From: Lachnospiraceae bacterium
GTDB lineage: Bacteria; Bacillota; Clostridia; Lachnospirales; Lachnospiraceae
Reading direction: 5' to 3'
DNA length: 64,000 bases
NCBI GenBank assembly: GCA_021203305.1
Contig: JAJQBK010000015.1
Coordinates: 1-64,000, forward strand
Part shown: one piece after another, positions 53,503-61,852 of the stretch
Layout: every line of letters begins with the position of its first letter
Position numbering within the stretch: position 1 is the stretch's first letter
Position numbers and translations under genes: made by a program
Notes under the pieces: model-generated
Seen by the model: only the letters and a program-made list of their open reading frames with translations
The model's database searches: none
Told to the model about the DNA's origin: nothing

Positions 53503-54249
53503 ATGATTTTATATCACGGCAGTGACAAAATTATACCAAAGCCGCTGTATGGCTTTGGTAAAGAAGATAACGATTACGGCAGCGGCTTTTACCTTTGCGA
53601 GGACATTGAAAAGGCCAATGCGTGGGCTGTCAATAATGGTTCAGATCGAGCCATTTGTAACCAATACAATTTTCCAGTCGAAGACATGAACGTCTTATAT
53701 CTGGATGAATGCGGAACTCTTGCATGGATTGCGGAAGTTGTGTCCCATCGCGGAGTGAGCGATGAAGATACTGAATACGCTGCAAAATTATTTGCAGCTG
53801 AGTACAAAATAAATACTGATGATTATGACGTTATCATCGGATACAGGGCAGATGACAGTTACATGAGGGTTATAGATGCCTTTTTCAAGGGTCAATTGAA
53901 TATAGCTGAGGTTGACCGGTTTTTCAGGGAAGGGGAACTGGGGAATCAGGTATTCATAAAATCCTCAAAGGCATTCGACGCAATAAAATTTTTGAAAAGT
54001 ACAGAGGTAAAAGACCGTAATAAATACATTAATTATGACGCACAGGCCCGAAGAAAAGCTGCAAACTTTCTCGATAACAGGCGCCGGCAGATCGTTCAGG
54101 ATAATTATCAGCCTCATGGAGTAACGCTAAAAGAGGTTCTGAGTCAAAAATACGCATATGACAGTTCCCTGAAATATTATTTTCCGGAATCGATTATTAA
54201 TCGGCCTTATAAACCTCAATCTCGCGAGGATAATACTCACGAGCGATGA
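53503..54249 (+). CDS. DUF3990 protein, predicted ADP-ribosyltransferase fold
   Basis: The N-terminus MILYHGSDKIIPKP, then DYGSGFYLCEDIEKANAWAV and the later NQVFIKSSKAFDAIKFL match the DUF3990 pattern, a family assigned to the ADP-ribosyltransferase superfamily (His in LYHGS, Tyr in GSGFY, and a Gln in the third position region). The first 215 residues carry this; the tail (about 190-248) is basic (RRKAANFLDNRRRQIVQ). I start at 53503, where GGGAGG lies 7 nt upstream; the frame is open to 53389 without support. It opens a three-gene AT-rich cassette ending in NADAR. Activity and target are inferred. Confidence 0.75.
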   Translation: MILYHGSDKIIPKPLYGFGKEDNDYGSGFYLCEDIEKANAWAVNNGSDRAICNQYNFPVEDMNVLYLDECGTLAWIAEVVSHRGVSDEDTEYAAKLFAAEYKINTDDYDVIIGYRADDSYMRVIDAFFKGQLNIAEVDRFFREGELGNQVFIKSSKAFDAIKFLKSTEVKDRNKYINYDAQARRKAANFLDNRRRQIVQDNYQPHGVTLKEVLSQKYAYDSSLKYYFPESIINRPYKPQSREDNTHER

Positions 54250-54262
54250 AAGGAGGTCAGCT

Positions 54263-54697
54263 ATGGAAGCCTATGATAAATTATATTTGAACAATAATAT
54301 TAAAATAACAAAGTATTTATTTCATAAATTTATTTCATCCGGGCATGATTTTTTTGGATGTGTCCGAGAATATATGGAAAACTCTGAAATTCGGGCAAGG
54401 AGGGATGAAGGCAACTGGGGTGCTCTGAATAAGGGAATTAATCAGATTTTAAATTCTGTTGATTTTAACAGAATTCCCATGACGCAGGATGAAAATGAAT
54501 ATATGGACAGCATCCTTTCTGACTGGATTGCGGATATATATGTTTTTCTTCAATGGAAATACTGCATTTCCTCCGCCGAGATTGTCCGCACTATTCCCCC
54601 TTCAAAATTGTGTGAATTTTACAATCCGCTTCATGAAGCGTCTGTGAGCAACGCCTGTGAAAAATTATATAACCGTTTTTTCAAGGAGAAGACATGA
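54263..54697 (+). CDS. Small uncharacterised protein between ART-like and NADAR genes
   Basis: A 144-residue protein with no signal or membrane span. The C-terminal half, with DWIADIYVFLQWKYCISSAE and PPSKLCEFYNPLHEASV, looks like a small helical domain similar in style to DUF3791 partners of DUF3990 proteins, but I cannot assign it firmly. AAAGGAGG precedes the ATG 13 bp after the previous stop, and its TGA overlaps the NADAR ATG (ATGA). It may be an adaptor or a protein antitoxin. Confidence 0.7.
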   Translation: MEAYDKLYLNNNIKITKYLFHKFISSGHDFFGCVREYMENSEIRARRDEGNWGALNKGINQILNSVDFNRIPMTQDENEYMDSILSDWIADIYVFLQWKYCISSAEIVRTIPPSKLCEFYNPLHEASVSNACEKLYNRFFKEKT

Positions 54698-55119
54698 TAA
54701 CTGAATTTCAAAACGAATATTTTTTTCTGAGCAATTTCTATCCATGTGAAATCATTTATAAGGGAGTTCATTATCATAATGCTGAGGCCGCTTTTCAGGC
54801 GCAAAAGTGTTCCGATGACAAGGGAACTGAACAGTTTGCGCCCCTTAATGCCTCAGCTGCCAAAAAATTGGGGAGGTCTGTAACTCTCCGGCACGATTGG
54901 GAATTGATAAAAGTTCAGGAGATGTCTGCAATAGTTCACGAAAAGTTTAAGCAAAATCCAGATATCAGGCAAAAACTGCTAAATACCGGTTCAGAGTATC
55001 TTGAAGAAGGGAATACCTGGGGAGACAGGACCTGGGGTACTGTAAATGGCTCCGGTGCAAACCTTCTTGGGCGCATCCTGATGTCAGAAAGAGACCGAAT
55101 CAAAGAAGCTGCAAAATAG
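54694..55119 (+). CDS. NADAR family protein (YbiA-like ADP-ribose glycohydrolase)
   Basis: The 141-residue protein has the family signature: FFLSNFYPCEIIYKGVHYHN, AEAAFQAQKC, LRHDWELIKVQEM, TGSEYLEEGNTWGDRTWG and ANLLGRILMSER. NADAR enzymes act on N-glycosidic bonds, and some remove ADP-ribose from guanine in DarT-type systems. Next to an ART-like gene it is the natural candidate for antidote. GGAG lies 5 nt before the ATG, which overlaps the preceding stop. Confidence 0.93.
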   Translation: MITEFQNEYFFLSNFYPCEIIYKGVHYHNAEAAFQAQKCSDDKGTEQFAPLNASAAKKLGRSVTLRHDWELIKVQEMSAIVHEKFKQNPDIRQKLLNTGSEYLEEGNTWGDRTWGTVNGSGANLLGRILMSERDRIKEAAK

Positions 55120-55121
55120 AA

Positions 55122-55162
55122 AAAGCCCGGAACTCTTTATCTGTAAAGAATTCTGAGCTTTT
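55122..55162. terminator. Imperfect bidirectional terminator
   Basis: AAGC..GGAACTCTTTA and TAAAGAATTC..GCTTTT form an imperfect stem with a TCTG loop. It serves the NADAR message on plus and tRNA-Leu on minus. Confidence 0.6.
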
Positions 55163-55170
55163 GTGCTGGC

Positions 55171-55254
55171 TGCGGAAGAAGGGACTTGAACCCTCAAGGA
55201 GTAACCTCCACACGGACCTGAACCGTGCGCGTCTGCCAATTCCGCCACTTCCGC
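55171..55254 (-). tRNA. tRNA-Leu, anticodon CAG
   Basis: The 84-nt minus-strand sequence folds as a long-variable-arm tRNA: acceptor GCGGAAG pairs with CTTCCGC, anticodon stem CACGG/CCGTG encloses loop TTCAGGT with anticodon CAG, and GGTTCAAGTCC forms the T loop. The 3' CCA is not encoded. The AT-rich ART/NADAR cassette lies just past its 3' end, a frequent integration position. Confidence 0.97.
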
Positions 55255-55265
55255 GAACAAAAGGT

Positions 55266-55294
55266 ACTATAACAGAAACCTGTCGGTTCGTCAA
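55266..55294 (-). promoter_or_regulatory. tRNA-Leu promoter
   Basis: TTGACG (55289-55294), 17 bp, TATAGT (55266-55271), minus strand, 12 bp before the mature 5' end. Confidence 0.8.
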
Positions 55295-55427
55295 GTACCT
55301 TTTTGAAATTTCCTGCAATCTTTTTTAATTTCTTTTTTTAATTTCCGACAGCTTTACGACGACTATTTTACCTGTTTTTGTAGCCTGTTACCTCCGGCCG
55401 CTAAAACTGCCCTTTTCCGGCCTCGGC

Positions 55428-56477
55428 CTAATACGCCTTCACCTTGGTCCACAGATCCGCGAAATACTGCTTGATCTCGCTGGTCTGGTAGCGGAAGCAT
55501 TCATTCAGGGGATTGGTCATGTCGGGCGAATAGGAGGAAATTCCCGCGTAGTCCTCCTCAAGCATCGCCTCATAGGCCTCCGTCACCGGGGAGGTATAGC
55601 CCACCTCGGCGGTGTTGGCGGCAGCGTTATCCACATCCAGCATGAAGTTAATGAACTCATGGGCCAGGTCCACCTGCTCCGAATCCTTCATGATCACCAT
55701 GCAGTCAAACCACTCGTTGGTGCCCTCCGCAGGCTGATAATATTCCAGATCCTCATTTTCAGACATGATATAGGCCGCATCACCGGAATACACCACCGCG
55801 ATGGACTTATTGCCGGAAACCATGTTGTCGATCACATCGTCGCCGGCATAGATGGGCGACATCAGGTCCCTCTGCTCGATAAGCCACTCATAGGCCGCAT
55901 CGATCTCCTCCGTGTTGTCTGTGTTCATGGAGTAGCCCAGGGCCTTCAGCGCGATCATAAAGGAGTCCCTCTCGGAATCATACATATAGATGTCCCCCGC
56001 GTACTTTGTGTTGCGCAGAAGCTCCCAGCCTTCGCTTAAATCCTCCTCGTCCACCACAGTGGTGTCATAGAGGATTCCAACCGTCCCATAAAAATAGGGA
56101 ACGCTGTACTCATTGTCCGGGTCAAAGTCCTGCCCCATGACGTCCTGGTTCAGATTCACGCTGTTGGGGATTTTGTCCCAGTCGATTTTCTGTAAATAAT
56201 CCTCCTTGATCAGGCGCTCAATCATGTAATCCGAAGGAATCAGCACATCGTAGGATTCGCCGCTCAAAATCTTCGTGTACATGGACTCATTAGAATCGAA
56301 GGTCTCATAGACCACATTGCAGTCAAATTCCTTCTCAAACTGCGTCAGCAGGCTGGTGTCCATGTACTCCCCGGCGTTATAGACCTTCAGTGTGGCCTTA
56401 CTGCTGTCGCCGCAGCCGGAAAGCATAAGCGCGGACAGTCCCGCGGCGGCCATCAGTGCCAATAATCTTTTTTTCAT
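55428..56477 (-). CDS. potD: Spermidine/putrescine-binding lipoprotein PotD
   Basis: Lipoprotein signal MKKRLLALMAAAGLSALML then SGC with the lipidated Cys. The PotD fold follows: VYNAGEYMDTSLLTQFEKEF, SGESYDVLIPSDYMIERL, YSVPYFYGTVGILYD and SGDAAYIMSENEDL. The 349-residue length fits. GAGGAGG precedes the ATG. Last gene of the pot operon. Confidence 0.95.
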   Translation of the reverse strand: MKKRLLALMAAAGLSALMLSGCGDSSKATLKVYNAGEYMDTSLLTQFEKEFDCNVVYETFDSNESMYTKILSGESYDVLIPSDYMIERLIKEDYLQKIDWDKIPNSVNLNQDVMGQDFDPDNEYSVPYFYGTVGILYDTTVVDEEDLSEGWELLRNTKYAGDIYMYDSERDSFMIALKALGYSMNTDNTEEIDAAYEWLIEQRDLMSPIYAGDDVIDNMVSGNKSIAVVYSGDAAYIMSENEDLEYYQPAEGTNEWFDCMVIMKDSEQVDLAHEFINFMLDVDNAAANTAEVGYTSPVTEAYEAMLEEDYAGISSYSPDMTNPLNECFRYQTSEIKQYFADLWTKVKAY

Positions 56478-56658
56478 GATCAGTCTCCTCCTCTTCCCGC
56501 GTTCCAGACGCGGATTTTTGTATTTTACATCAAACGGCTTTATGCCATTTTTTCATACGGATTTTTCCCGAGCCATCTGCTCAGGGCATTCTCCGGAAAT
56601 TCTCCGGACAATCCCTTTCACCAATTGATATTTCATCCGGAAAGCTTCGCCGAAAATC

Positions 56659-57483
56659 TTATGCCGGTTCTCTTATTGTCTGCTCCGCCTCCGTCCCCCT
56701 CTTCTGTCTTTTTTTCATCACGGCGGGCACCACATTCGCGATAATCAACAGCACCATGATAACCAGAATCACGATGGTGGACAGGGCGTTGATGGTCGGA
56801 TTGGTGCGCTTGGTCATGTTGTACACAATGATGGAAATATTTTTCACGCCGTTTCCTGTCACAAAATAGGAAATCACAAAGTCATCGAAGGACATGGTGA
56901 AGGCCAGCAGCACCCCCGCGAATATGCCGTCCTTGATCATGGGCAGAATCACCTTGTACAGCGCCTGCCAGGGTGTGGCTCCCAGGTCCATGGCGGCATT
57001 GGCCAGATTGGGGTCTAAGGAGCGCACCTTCGGGTACACGCTGGTGATCACATAGGGCGTGCAGAAGGAAATATGGGCCAGCAGCATGGTCATATAGCCC
57101 TTTTCTATTTTTAAGGATGAAAATAAAATCATCAGGCCGATGGCGGTCACAATGTCCGGATTCATGATCGGAATATTGTTGATATTGATGATCAGCTCCT
57201 TGATTACCTTCTTATTCTTCGACAGGCCGATGGCGGTGGCGGTCCCCAGGACGGTGGAAATCACCGTGGACAAAAGGGCAATGGTGACAGACACATACAC
57301 GGCGCTCATAATCTCCGCGTCCGAGAACAGCTCCTGGTACCACATCAGAGAGAAGCCGGAAAACTTCGTCAGCGACTTGGAGGAATTAAAGGAAAAAATC
57401 ATGGTCACAAAAATGGGCAGGTACAGAAAAAGGAAGCAGATGACGATGTAAACGATGCCCGGCAGACTTTTTTTCTTTTTCAA
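56659..57483 (-). CDS. potC: Spermidine/putrescine ABC permease PotC
   Basis: Six-helix permease: VYIVICFLFLYLPIFVTMIFS at the start and the coupling loop NAAMDLGATPWQALYKVILPMI. The start codon is TTG at 57483, overlapping the potB stop (TTGA) with GGAGGA upstream, so it is coupled to potB. 274 residues. A 180-bp gap separates it from potD. Confidence 0.94.
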   Translation of the reverse strand: MKKKKSLPGIVYIVICFLFLYLPIFVTMIFSFNSSKSLTKFSGFSLMWYQELFSDAEIMSAVYVSVTIALLSTVISTVLGTATAIGLSKNKKVIKELIININNIPIMNPDIVTAIGLMILFSSLKIEKGYMTMLLAHISFCTPYVITSVYPKVRSLDPNLANAAMDLGATPWQALYKVILPMIKDGIFAGVLLAFTMSFDDFVISYFVTGNGVKNISIIVYNMTKRTNPTINALSTIVILVIMVLLIIANVVPAVMKKRQKRGTEAEQTIREPA

Positions 57484-58310
57484 AGCTCTTCCTCCTTATC
57501 CTCCTGGTCCAGCCTGCGCATCAGGGTGATGGCGACCAGAATCACAGCCGTCAGTATCAGGGAGAGGGCGCTTCCGAAGTTCCAGTTGCCCACGGAAATA
57601 AACTGATTCTCGATCAGGTTGCCGATCAGGGTGTACTGTCCGCCTCCCAGAAGCTTGGGAATGACGAAGGTGGAGATGGAAAGCAGAAACGTCACAATCA
57701 CGCCGTTAAGCACCCCCGGAATGGACAGCTTGAAAATCACCTTCGTAAAGGTCTGGAAGGGCGTGGCCCCCAGATCCTGGGCCGCCTCGATCAGGGATTT
57801 GTCGATTTTGCTTAACGACGTGTGAATCGGAATCACCATAAAGGGCAGAAAATCGCTGACCATGCCGATGATCACCGCGAAATTGGTGTACATCATGGTC
57901 ACCGGCTCCAGCCCCAGGGCCTGCAAAAAGGTATTGATGATGCCGTTGTCGGACAGAATGCTGATCCAGGCGTAGGTCCTCAGCAGAGTGTTGATCCACA
58001 TGGGGATGGTCACCAGCAGAATCAGGCTGCTCTGGATTCTCTCCTCAAAGCGGCAAATGTTGTAGGCCAGGGTATAGCCCAGCACCAGACAGATCCCCAC
58101 GGTAATCAGGCCGATCCGCAGGGACTTGGCAAACACCTGCACGTAGATGGGCTCCGCGAATTTGGCGAAATTTTCCAGGGTAAACTGAATATTAACCAGG
58201 GTGTTGCCCCCGGTGGTCACGGAATAGGCGGCGATCAGCAGCATGGGGATGACAATCATCAGAACGGACCAGACCATATAGGGCCGCACCATTTTTATGT
58301 AGTATTTCAT
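57480..58310 (-). CDS. potB: Spermidine/putrescine ABC permease PotB
   Basis: Permease with helices from MVWSVLMIVIPMLLIAAYSV and the coupling loop AAQDLGATPFQTFTKVIFKL. 276 residues, usual length. GAGGAG lies before the ATG. It pairs with PotC as the membrane channel. Confidence 0.94.
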   Translation of the reverse strand: MKYYIKMVRPYMVWSVLMIVIPMLLIAAYSVTTGGNTLVNIQFTLENFAKFAEPIYVQVFAKSLRIGLITVGICLVLGYTLAYNICRFEERIQSSLILLVTIPMWINTLLRTYAWISILSDNGIINTFLQALGLEPVTMMYTNFAVIIGMVSDFLPFMVIPIHTSLSKIDKSLIEAAQDLGATPFQTFTKVIFKLSIPGVLNGVIVTFLLSISTFVIPKLLGGGQYTLIGNLIENQFISVGNWNFGSALSLILTAVILVAITLMRRLDQEDKEEEL

Positions 58311-58322
58311 AATAAAGACTCC

Positions 58323-59363
58323 TCACATCGGATACATCACATGAATCCCCTCCGGCTCAAAGGTCAGCCCCACCTTATCCTCGGTCTCAAACTGGCGGGT
58401 GGTCTGCACCAGATAATCCCGGTACTCAGTCTCCACCACCAGCTCGTAATGGACGCCCTTGAACACCACGGATTTCACCACGCCCCAAATCAGCCCCTGC
58501 TTGGGCTTCACCAGCTCAATATCCTCCGGGCGGATGACCACCTCCACAGGCTCGTTTTCCTTAAAGCCCTTATCCACACACTCGAAATCCTGGCCGTCAA
58601 AGCTGACCAGGCAGTCCTCTCTCATAATGGCGTCGCCGATGATGTTGGAGGCGCCGATAAAGCCCGCCACAAAGCGGTTCTCCGGCTCATTGTAGATATC
58701 CTCCGGGGTGCCGATCTGCTGAATGACGCCCTCGTTCATGACCACCACCGTGTCAGACATGGACAGGGCCTCCTCCTGATCGTGGGTCACAAAAATAAAG
58801 GTAATACCCACTTCCTCCTGAATCTTTTTCAGCTCCGTCTGCATTTCCTTGCGCAGCTTGGCGTCCAGCGCCCCCAGGGGCTCATCCAGCAAAAGCACCT
58901 TCGGCTCGTTGACCAGGGCGCGGGCGATGGCGACACGCTGCTGCTGCCCGCCGGAGAGCAGGGTTACGTCCCTGTCCTCAAATCCCTCCAGGCCCACAAG
59001 CTTTAAGGTCTCGCTGACCTTGGCGTCGATGAATTTCTCATCCACCTTCTTGATTTTCAGGCCGAAGGCCACATTATCATGGACATTTAAAAAGGGAAAG
59101 AGAGCGTAATTCTGGAAAACGGTGTTGACCTCCCGCTTGTAGGCCGGCACCTTTGACACATCGATCCCGTTAAATAAGACCTCCCCGCCGGTGGGCTCCT
59201 CAAAGCCGGCAATAATGCGCAGCGTGGTGGTCTTGCCGCAGCCGGAGGGGCCTAAGAGCGTCAGAAACTCGTTCTGGTAAATATTCAGGTTGATGCCCTT
59301 TAATACCTGCTGATCCCCGAAGTTGTGGGTCAGATTTTTTAACTCGATGATTTTATTTTTCAT
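58323..59363 (-). CDS. potA: Spermidine/putrescine ABC transporter ATPase PotA
   Basis: ATPase domain with [40 protein letters not shown] and [10 protein letters not shown], then a TOBE-type C-terminal regulatory domain (about 275-346). 346 residues. GAGAGG precedes the ATG. First structural gene after the regulator. Confidence 0.96.
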   Translation of the reverse strand: MKNKIIELKNLTHNFGDQQVLKGINLNIYQNEFLTLLGPSGCGKTTTLRIIAGFEEPTGGEVLFNGIDVSKVPAYKREVNTVFQNYALFPFLNVHDNVAFGLKIKKVDEKFIDAKVSETLKLVGLEGFEDRDVTLLSGGQQQRVAIARALVNEPKVLLLDEPLGALDAKLRKEMQTELKKIQEEVGITFIFVTHDQEEALSMSDTVVVMNEGVIQQIGTPEDIYNEPENRFVAGFIGASNIIGDAIMREDCLVSFDGQDFECVDKGFKENEPVEVVIRPEDIELVKPKQGLIWGVVKSVVFKGVHYELVVETEYRDYLVQTTRQFETEDKVGLTFEPEGIHVMYPM

Positions 59364-59460
59364 AATATTCCTCTCAGCGGTTTCATAAATCCGCGTTCCC
59401 TCGGCTGTTTGGCCCTTAAATTCGCATAAGCGTCCGCTTCATGTCCGGTGATAACCGAAA

Positions 59461-59994
59461 TTAAAAGCTCGGCGGAGCGCTGACCCACAAAAGCTTCGCC
59501 CCCGTGGACGATGTCAGATAATGCCGGTACTTGGCCGCGAAATAAAAGGACTCCCCCGCTCTGACCTTATATGTCTTAGAGCCGATATGCAGATCCGCGC
59601 TGCCGCTCAGAAGATACCCGAACTCCTCCCCCTCGTGGGGATCCAGGCCTTCCGTCCGTCCGCCCTTCTCAATGGTCATCAGAATGGGCTCCATGCTGTT
59701 CTTCTGGGCGTTGGGAATGACCCACTGAACCACATTTCCCCGCTCCTCATCGATCTTTTCAAAATAATCCGTCTTTTTGAAAACAATCTGCGTGTCCTCC
59801 GAATCGCTGAAAAACTCCTTCAGATCCGTGCCGAGGCAGGTCAGGATATCCGTCAGCGTGGAGATCGACGGTGACGTCAGATTCCTCTCCAGCTGGGAAA
59901 TAAAGCCCTTTGACAGCTCCGCCCGGTCTGCCAGCTCCTCCTGCGTCAGATTCTTCATCAGACGCAGCTCCTTGATTTTTCCTCCGATGTCCAT
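59461..59994 (-). CDS. XRE-cupin transcriptional regulator, PuuR-like
   Basis: The N-terminal helix-turn-helix (GGKIKELRLMKNLTQEELAD; LSKGFISQLERNLTSPSIST) occupies about 1-66 and a C-terminal cupin (about 100-177: MEPILMTIEKGGRTEGLDPHEG and GESFYFAAKYRHYL) probably senses a small molecule, by context a polyamine. The ATG at 59994 has GGGTGA upstream. It heads the pot operon, with two operator-like palindromes around its own promoter. Confidence 0.9.
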   Translation of the reverse strand: MDIGGKIKELRLMKNLTQEELADRAELSKGFISQLERNLTSPSISTLTDILTCLGTDLKEFFSDSEDTQIVFKKTDYFEKIDEERGNVVQWVIPNAQKNSMEPILMTIEKGGRTEGLDPHEGEEFGYLLSGSADLHIGSKTYKVRAGESFYFAAKYRHYLTSSTGAKLLWVSAPPSF

Positions 59995-60016
59995 GCGCTC
60001 ACCCGCCAATAAATTC

Positions 60017-60133
60017 TAAACTTTCAGTTTAGCGAAACTAAACCAAAATCAACAGGTTTCATTATACATATTTTTCTCTTCCCGTCAATATGTAAATGCA
60101 AAAAAGTTAAATTTTTTTCTTAGTTTTACTAAA
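60017..60133 (-). promoter_or_regulatory. Promoter and operators of the pot regulator
   Basis: The minus-strand promoter has TTGACG (60083-60088), 16 bp, TATAAT (60061-60066). Downstream are overlapping palindromes TAAACT-TTC-AGTTTA (60017-60031) and GTTTAG-N5-CTAAAC (60027-60043). Upstream of the -35 is TTAGT-TTT-ACTAA (60121-60133). The shared TTTAG/CTAAA half-sites flanking the promoter predict autoregulation by the XRE-cupin protein. Confidence 0.6.
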
Positions 60134-60140
60134 CAAATTG

Positions 60141-60634
60141 TCATTTAGAGAAATTTAATAAAAGAATGCTGCGACAAAACGGCTCTCCCATGCCTGATAA
60201 GAGCAGAGGCAAAAATTTTGTCCTGAAATATCGAAAATTGTCCGTTGAAGTGTTGAAGGGCAGATAATTTTGTGGTATTCTGAGATCGCAACCCGAAACT
60301 GTTGTTTTTCTCTACTCGCAGAATGTGGCTGTTCTCCCACTCACGGACGGTTGGGATGATCGTTGACATGTCCGGGAAGGTTCTGAAGAGTATCGCGGCA
60401 AAATATGACAAAGTCATGAAAGGAATGAAAGAGACTATGGCAGGCGGAATGATTGAAACAGAAGCCAGCAGAATTTATCACGAAGGTGAGAAGCGCGGGG
60501 AAAAACGCAAATCCAAAAGAACCGCCGTCAGACTCCACGCCAGAGGGACTGATCCTGTTGAAATTGCGGACATTCTGGAAGTTGATATCCAACAGGTCAG
60601 AAAATGGATCAGGAAAGGAGCCTCAATAGATTAA
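60141..60634 (+). pseudogene. Internally deleted copy of the Rpn-type nuclease/transposase locus
   Basis: The first 210 bp match the upstream region of the second copy (61628-61843), and 60356-60634 match its 3' coding end (about 62660-62924). The central nuclease domain is missing: after GGTTGGGA the sequence jumps straight to TGATCGTTGACATG. The remaining frame encodes only MSGKVLKSIAAKYDKVMKGM and the C-terminal helix-turn-helix-like EIADILEVDIQQVRKWIRKG. So this is a decayed duplicate rather than a gene. Confidence 0.8.
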
Positions 60635-60687
60635 AGGGGGTTCCCAGCATTTTTTCGCATATCATAGGAGACCCCTGGAGAATTGCA

Positions 60688-61089
60688 ATGGCAGAAATTT
60701 ACAAATCGAACAGGCAAAGGATAGGCTGCTTTTCTTCTGCCGTTATCCAGGCACTCGGGCTAAACATAAAACCCGGTACGCCAATTTATATAGCTGATAC
60801 AAACATTGAACACATGAAGGTATCTCATCCGGCAGACTTTGAAAAATACGGAGCCGACATTGCTTCCATCATTGCCAACCCGGATTATGTTGGAAGAAAC
60901 GCCGCTGATGGATCTGTTGAGTTTACAAGAGAATACTTTCTGAATGGTGATTTTGTAAAAGTTGCTGTCCGCGTGTCATTACATAATACATATTATGCAC
61001 GGTCAATGTATGTTTTAAATCCAAACCGTGTGCGTAATTTCATAGCAAAAGGGACATTGATCAGAATATGTCAAGATAGAATAGAATGA
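60688..61089 (+). CDS. PBECR-like (phage barnase-EndoU-colicin-RelE superfamily) protein
   Basis: The 133-residue protein has AEIYKSNRQRIGCFSSAVIQ, HMKVSHPADFEKYGADIASI, IANPDYVGRNAADGSVEFTR and NTYYARSMYVLNPNRV. A conserved His near H-x-x-x-H, then a strand pair and final aromatic-rich strands resemble the PBECR nuclease fold of toxins and phage polyvalent proteins. GGAG lies 7 nt before the ATG at 60688. It lies between the two Rpn copies; no immunity gene is evident beside it. Assignment is by pattern memory only. Confidence 0.5.
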   Translation: MAEIYKSNRQRIGCFSSAVIQALGLNIKPGTPIYIADTNIEHMKVSHPADFEKYGADIASIIANPDYVGRNAADGSVEFTREYFLNGDFVKVAVRVSLHNTYYARSMYVLNPNRVRNFIAKGTLIRICQDRIE

Positions 61090-61156
61090 ATGTCCATGGT
61101 GCTGTTACTACATTTCAAGTTACATTTCAAGCCGGCTATGAATAGCAACATAGTGC

Positions 61157-61184
61157 TTGACAAAAAATCAAAAAAAAGTATAAT
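61157..61184 (+). promoter_or_regulatory. Perfect consensus promoter
   Basis: TTGACA (61157-61162), 16 bp, TATAAT (61179-61184), plus strand. It precedes the structured RNA and no protein gene. Confidence 0.8.
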
Positions 61185-61190
61185 GGATTT

Positions 61191-61326
61191 ACAGCTACAT
61201 AAACTGTACTGAATGAATCAGAGGACGGAACGGGCAGCCGTCGCCCCTGATGGAGATGTGGGAGTGTCGCCCCACCTGATTTATTCAGATGTTGAGCAGG
61301 TAACTTCGGTTGCCTGCTTTTTATTT
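61191..61326 (+). ncRNA. Candidate small structured RNA, about 135 nt
   Basis: Between a perfect promoter and a strong terminator lies a transcript with no ORF. GAATGAATCAG (61211-61221) pairs with CTGATTTATTC (61276-61286) as a closing stem. Inside are GACGG/CCGTC (61224-61242) and GTGGG/CCCAC (61258-61275) hairpins, making a three-way junction. TCGCCCC occurs twice. The terminator GCAGGTAAC-TTCG-GTTGCCTGC (61296-61317) has a cUUCGg tetraloop and a T-run. I do not recognise a known RNA family. Confidence 0.6.
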
Positions 61327-61393
61327 ATCTGGCGCACAAGTCAGGTAATTTTGGAGAGGAAAGTCTCTTTAATACGCAAATTATACCCCCCGC

Positions 61394-61429
61394 CAGTACG
61401 CACCGCACCACGACTCTGGCCTGTCCGCT
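61394..61429 (-). pseudogene. Relic of the sortase gene 3' end
   Basis: The minus strand reads GGA CAG GCC AGA GTC GTG GTG and continues to codons for GQARVVVRC, nearly identical to the C-terminal GGQARVVVRC of the sortase at 63022-63666. Flanking sequence diverges. It indicates that a sortase copy once followed the first Rpn copy. Confidence 0.65.
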
Positions 61430-61479
61430 GAGTTTTGAAAATGAAGATTTTGAACTTTTGTAAACTGTATGAATATTCG

Positions 61480-61531
61480 TTGACTTTTAGCTTTCCAGGG
61501 CATATTATGATTGTGTAACAACAGTTACACT
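61480..61531 (+). promoter_or_regulatory. Promoter with inverted repeat upstream of the second Rpn copy
   Basis: TTGACT (61480-61485), 17 bp, TATTAT (61503-61508) is followed by TGTAAC-AACA-GTTACA (about 61513-61528), an operator-like inverted repeat near the start. The next gene on this strand is the frameshifted Rpn-type gene. The rest of 61330-61850 holds only the repeated flank. Confidence 0.4.
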
Positions 61532-61852
61532 TATGAACAGGCCTTGGATGGTAGACTTTCCTGTGACGAGGAATTTGCCGATATCCAGGGCTTTACTTGT
61601 TTAACATATTCTAAGCAGGGAAATCTTCATTTAGAGAAATTTAATAAAATAACGCTGTGACAGAACCGCTCTCCCGTGCCTATTAAGAGTAGAGGCAGAA
61701 ATCTTGTCCTGAAATATCGAAAATTGTCCGTTGAAGTGTTGAAGAGCAGATAATTTTGTGGTATTCTGAGACTGCAACCCAAAACCGTTGTTTTTCTCTA
61801 CTTGCAGAATGTAGCTGCTCTTCCGCTCCCGGGCGGTTGGGAAGGAGAGCGG

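Noticed and set aside
57822..59006. Long plus-strand His-rich frame opposite potA/potB
   Set aside because: Antisense to two well-conserved transporter genes; composition is the usual mirror of their codons.
60302..60634. Intact small gene in the first Rpn copy
   Set aside because: The frame begins in duplicated upstream non-coding sequence and only its C-terminal part matches the Rpn protein; best read as a deletion remnant.
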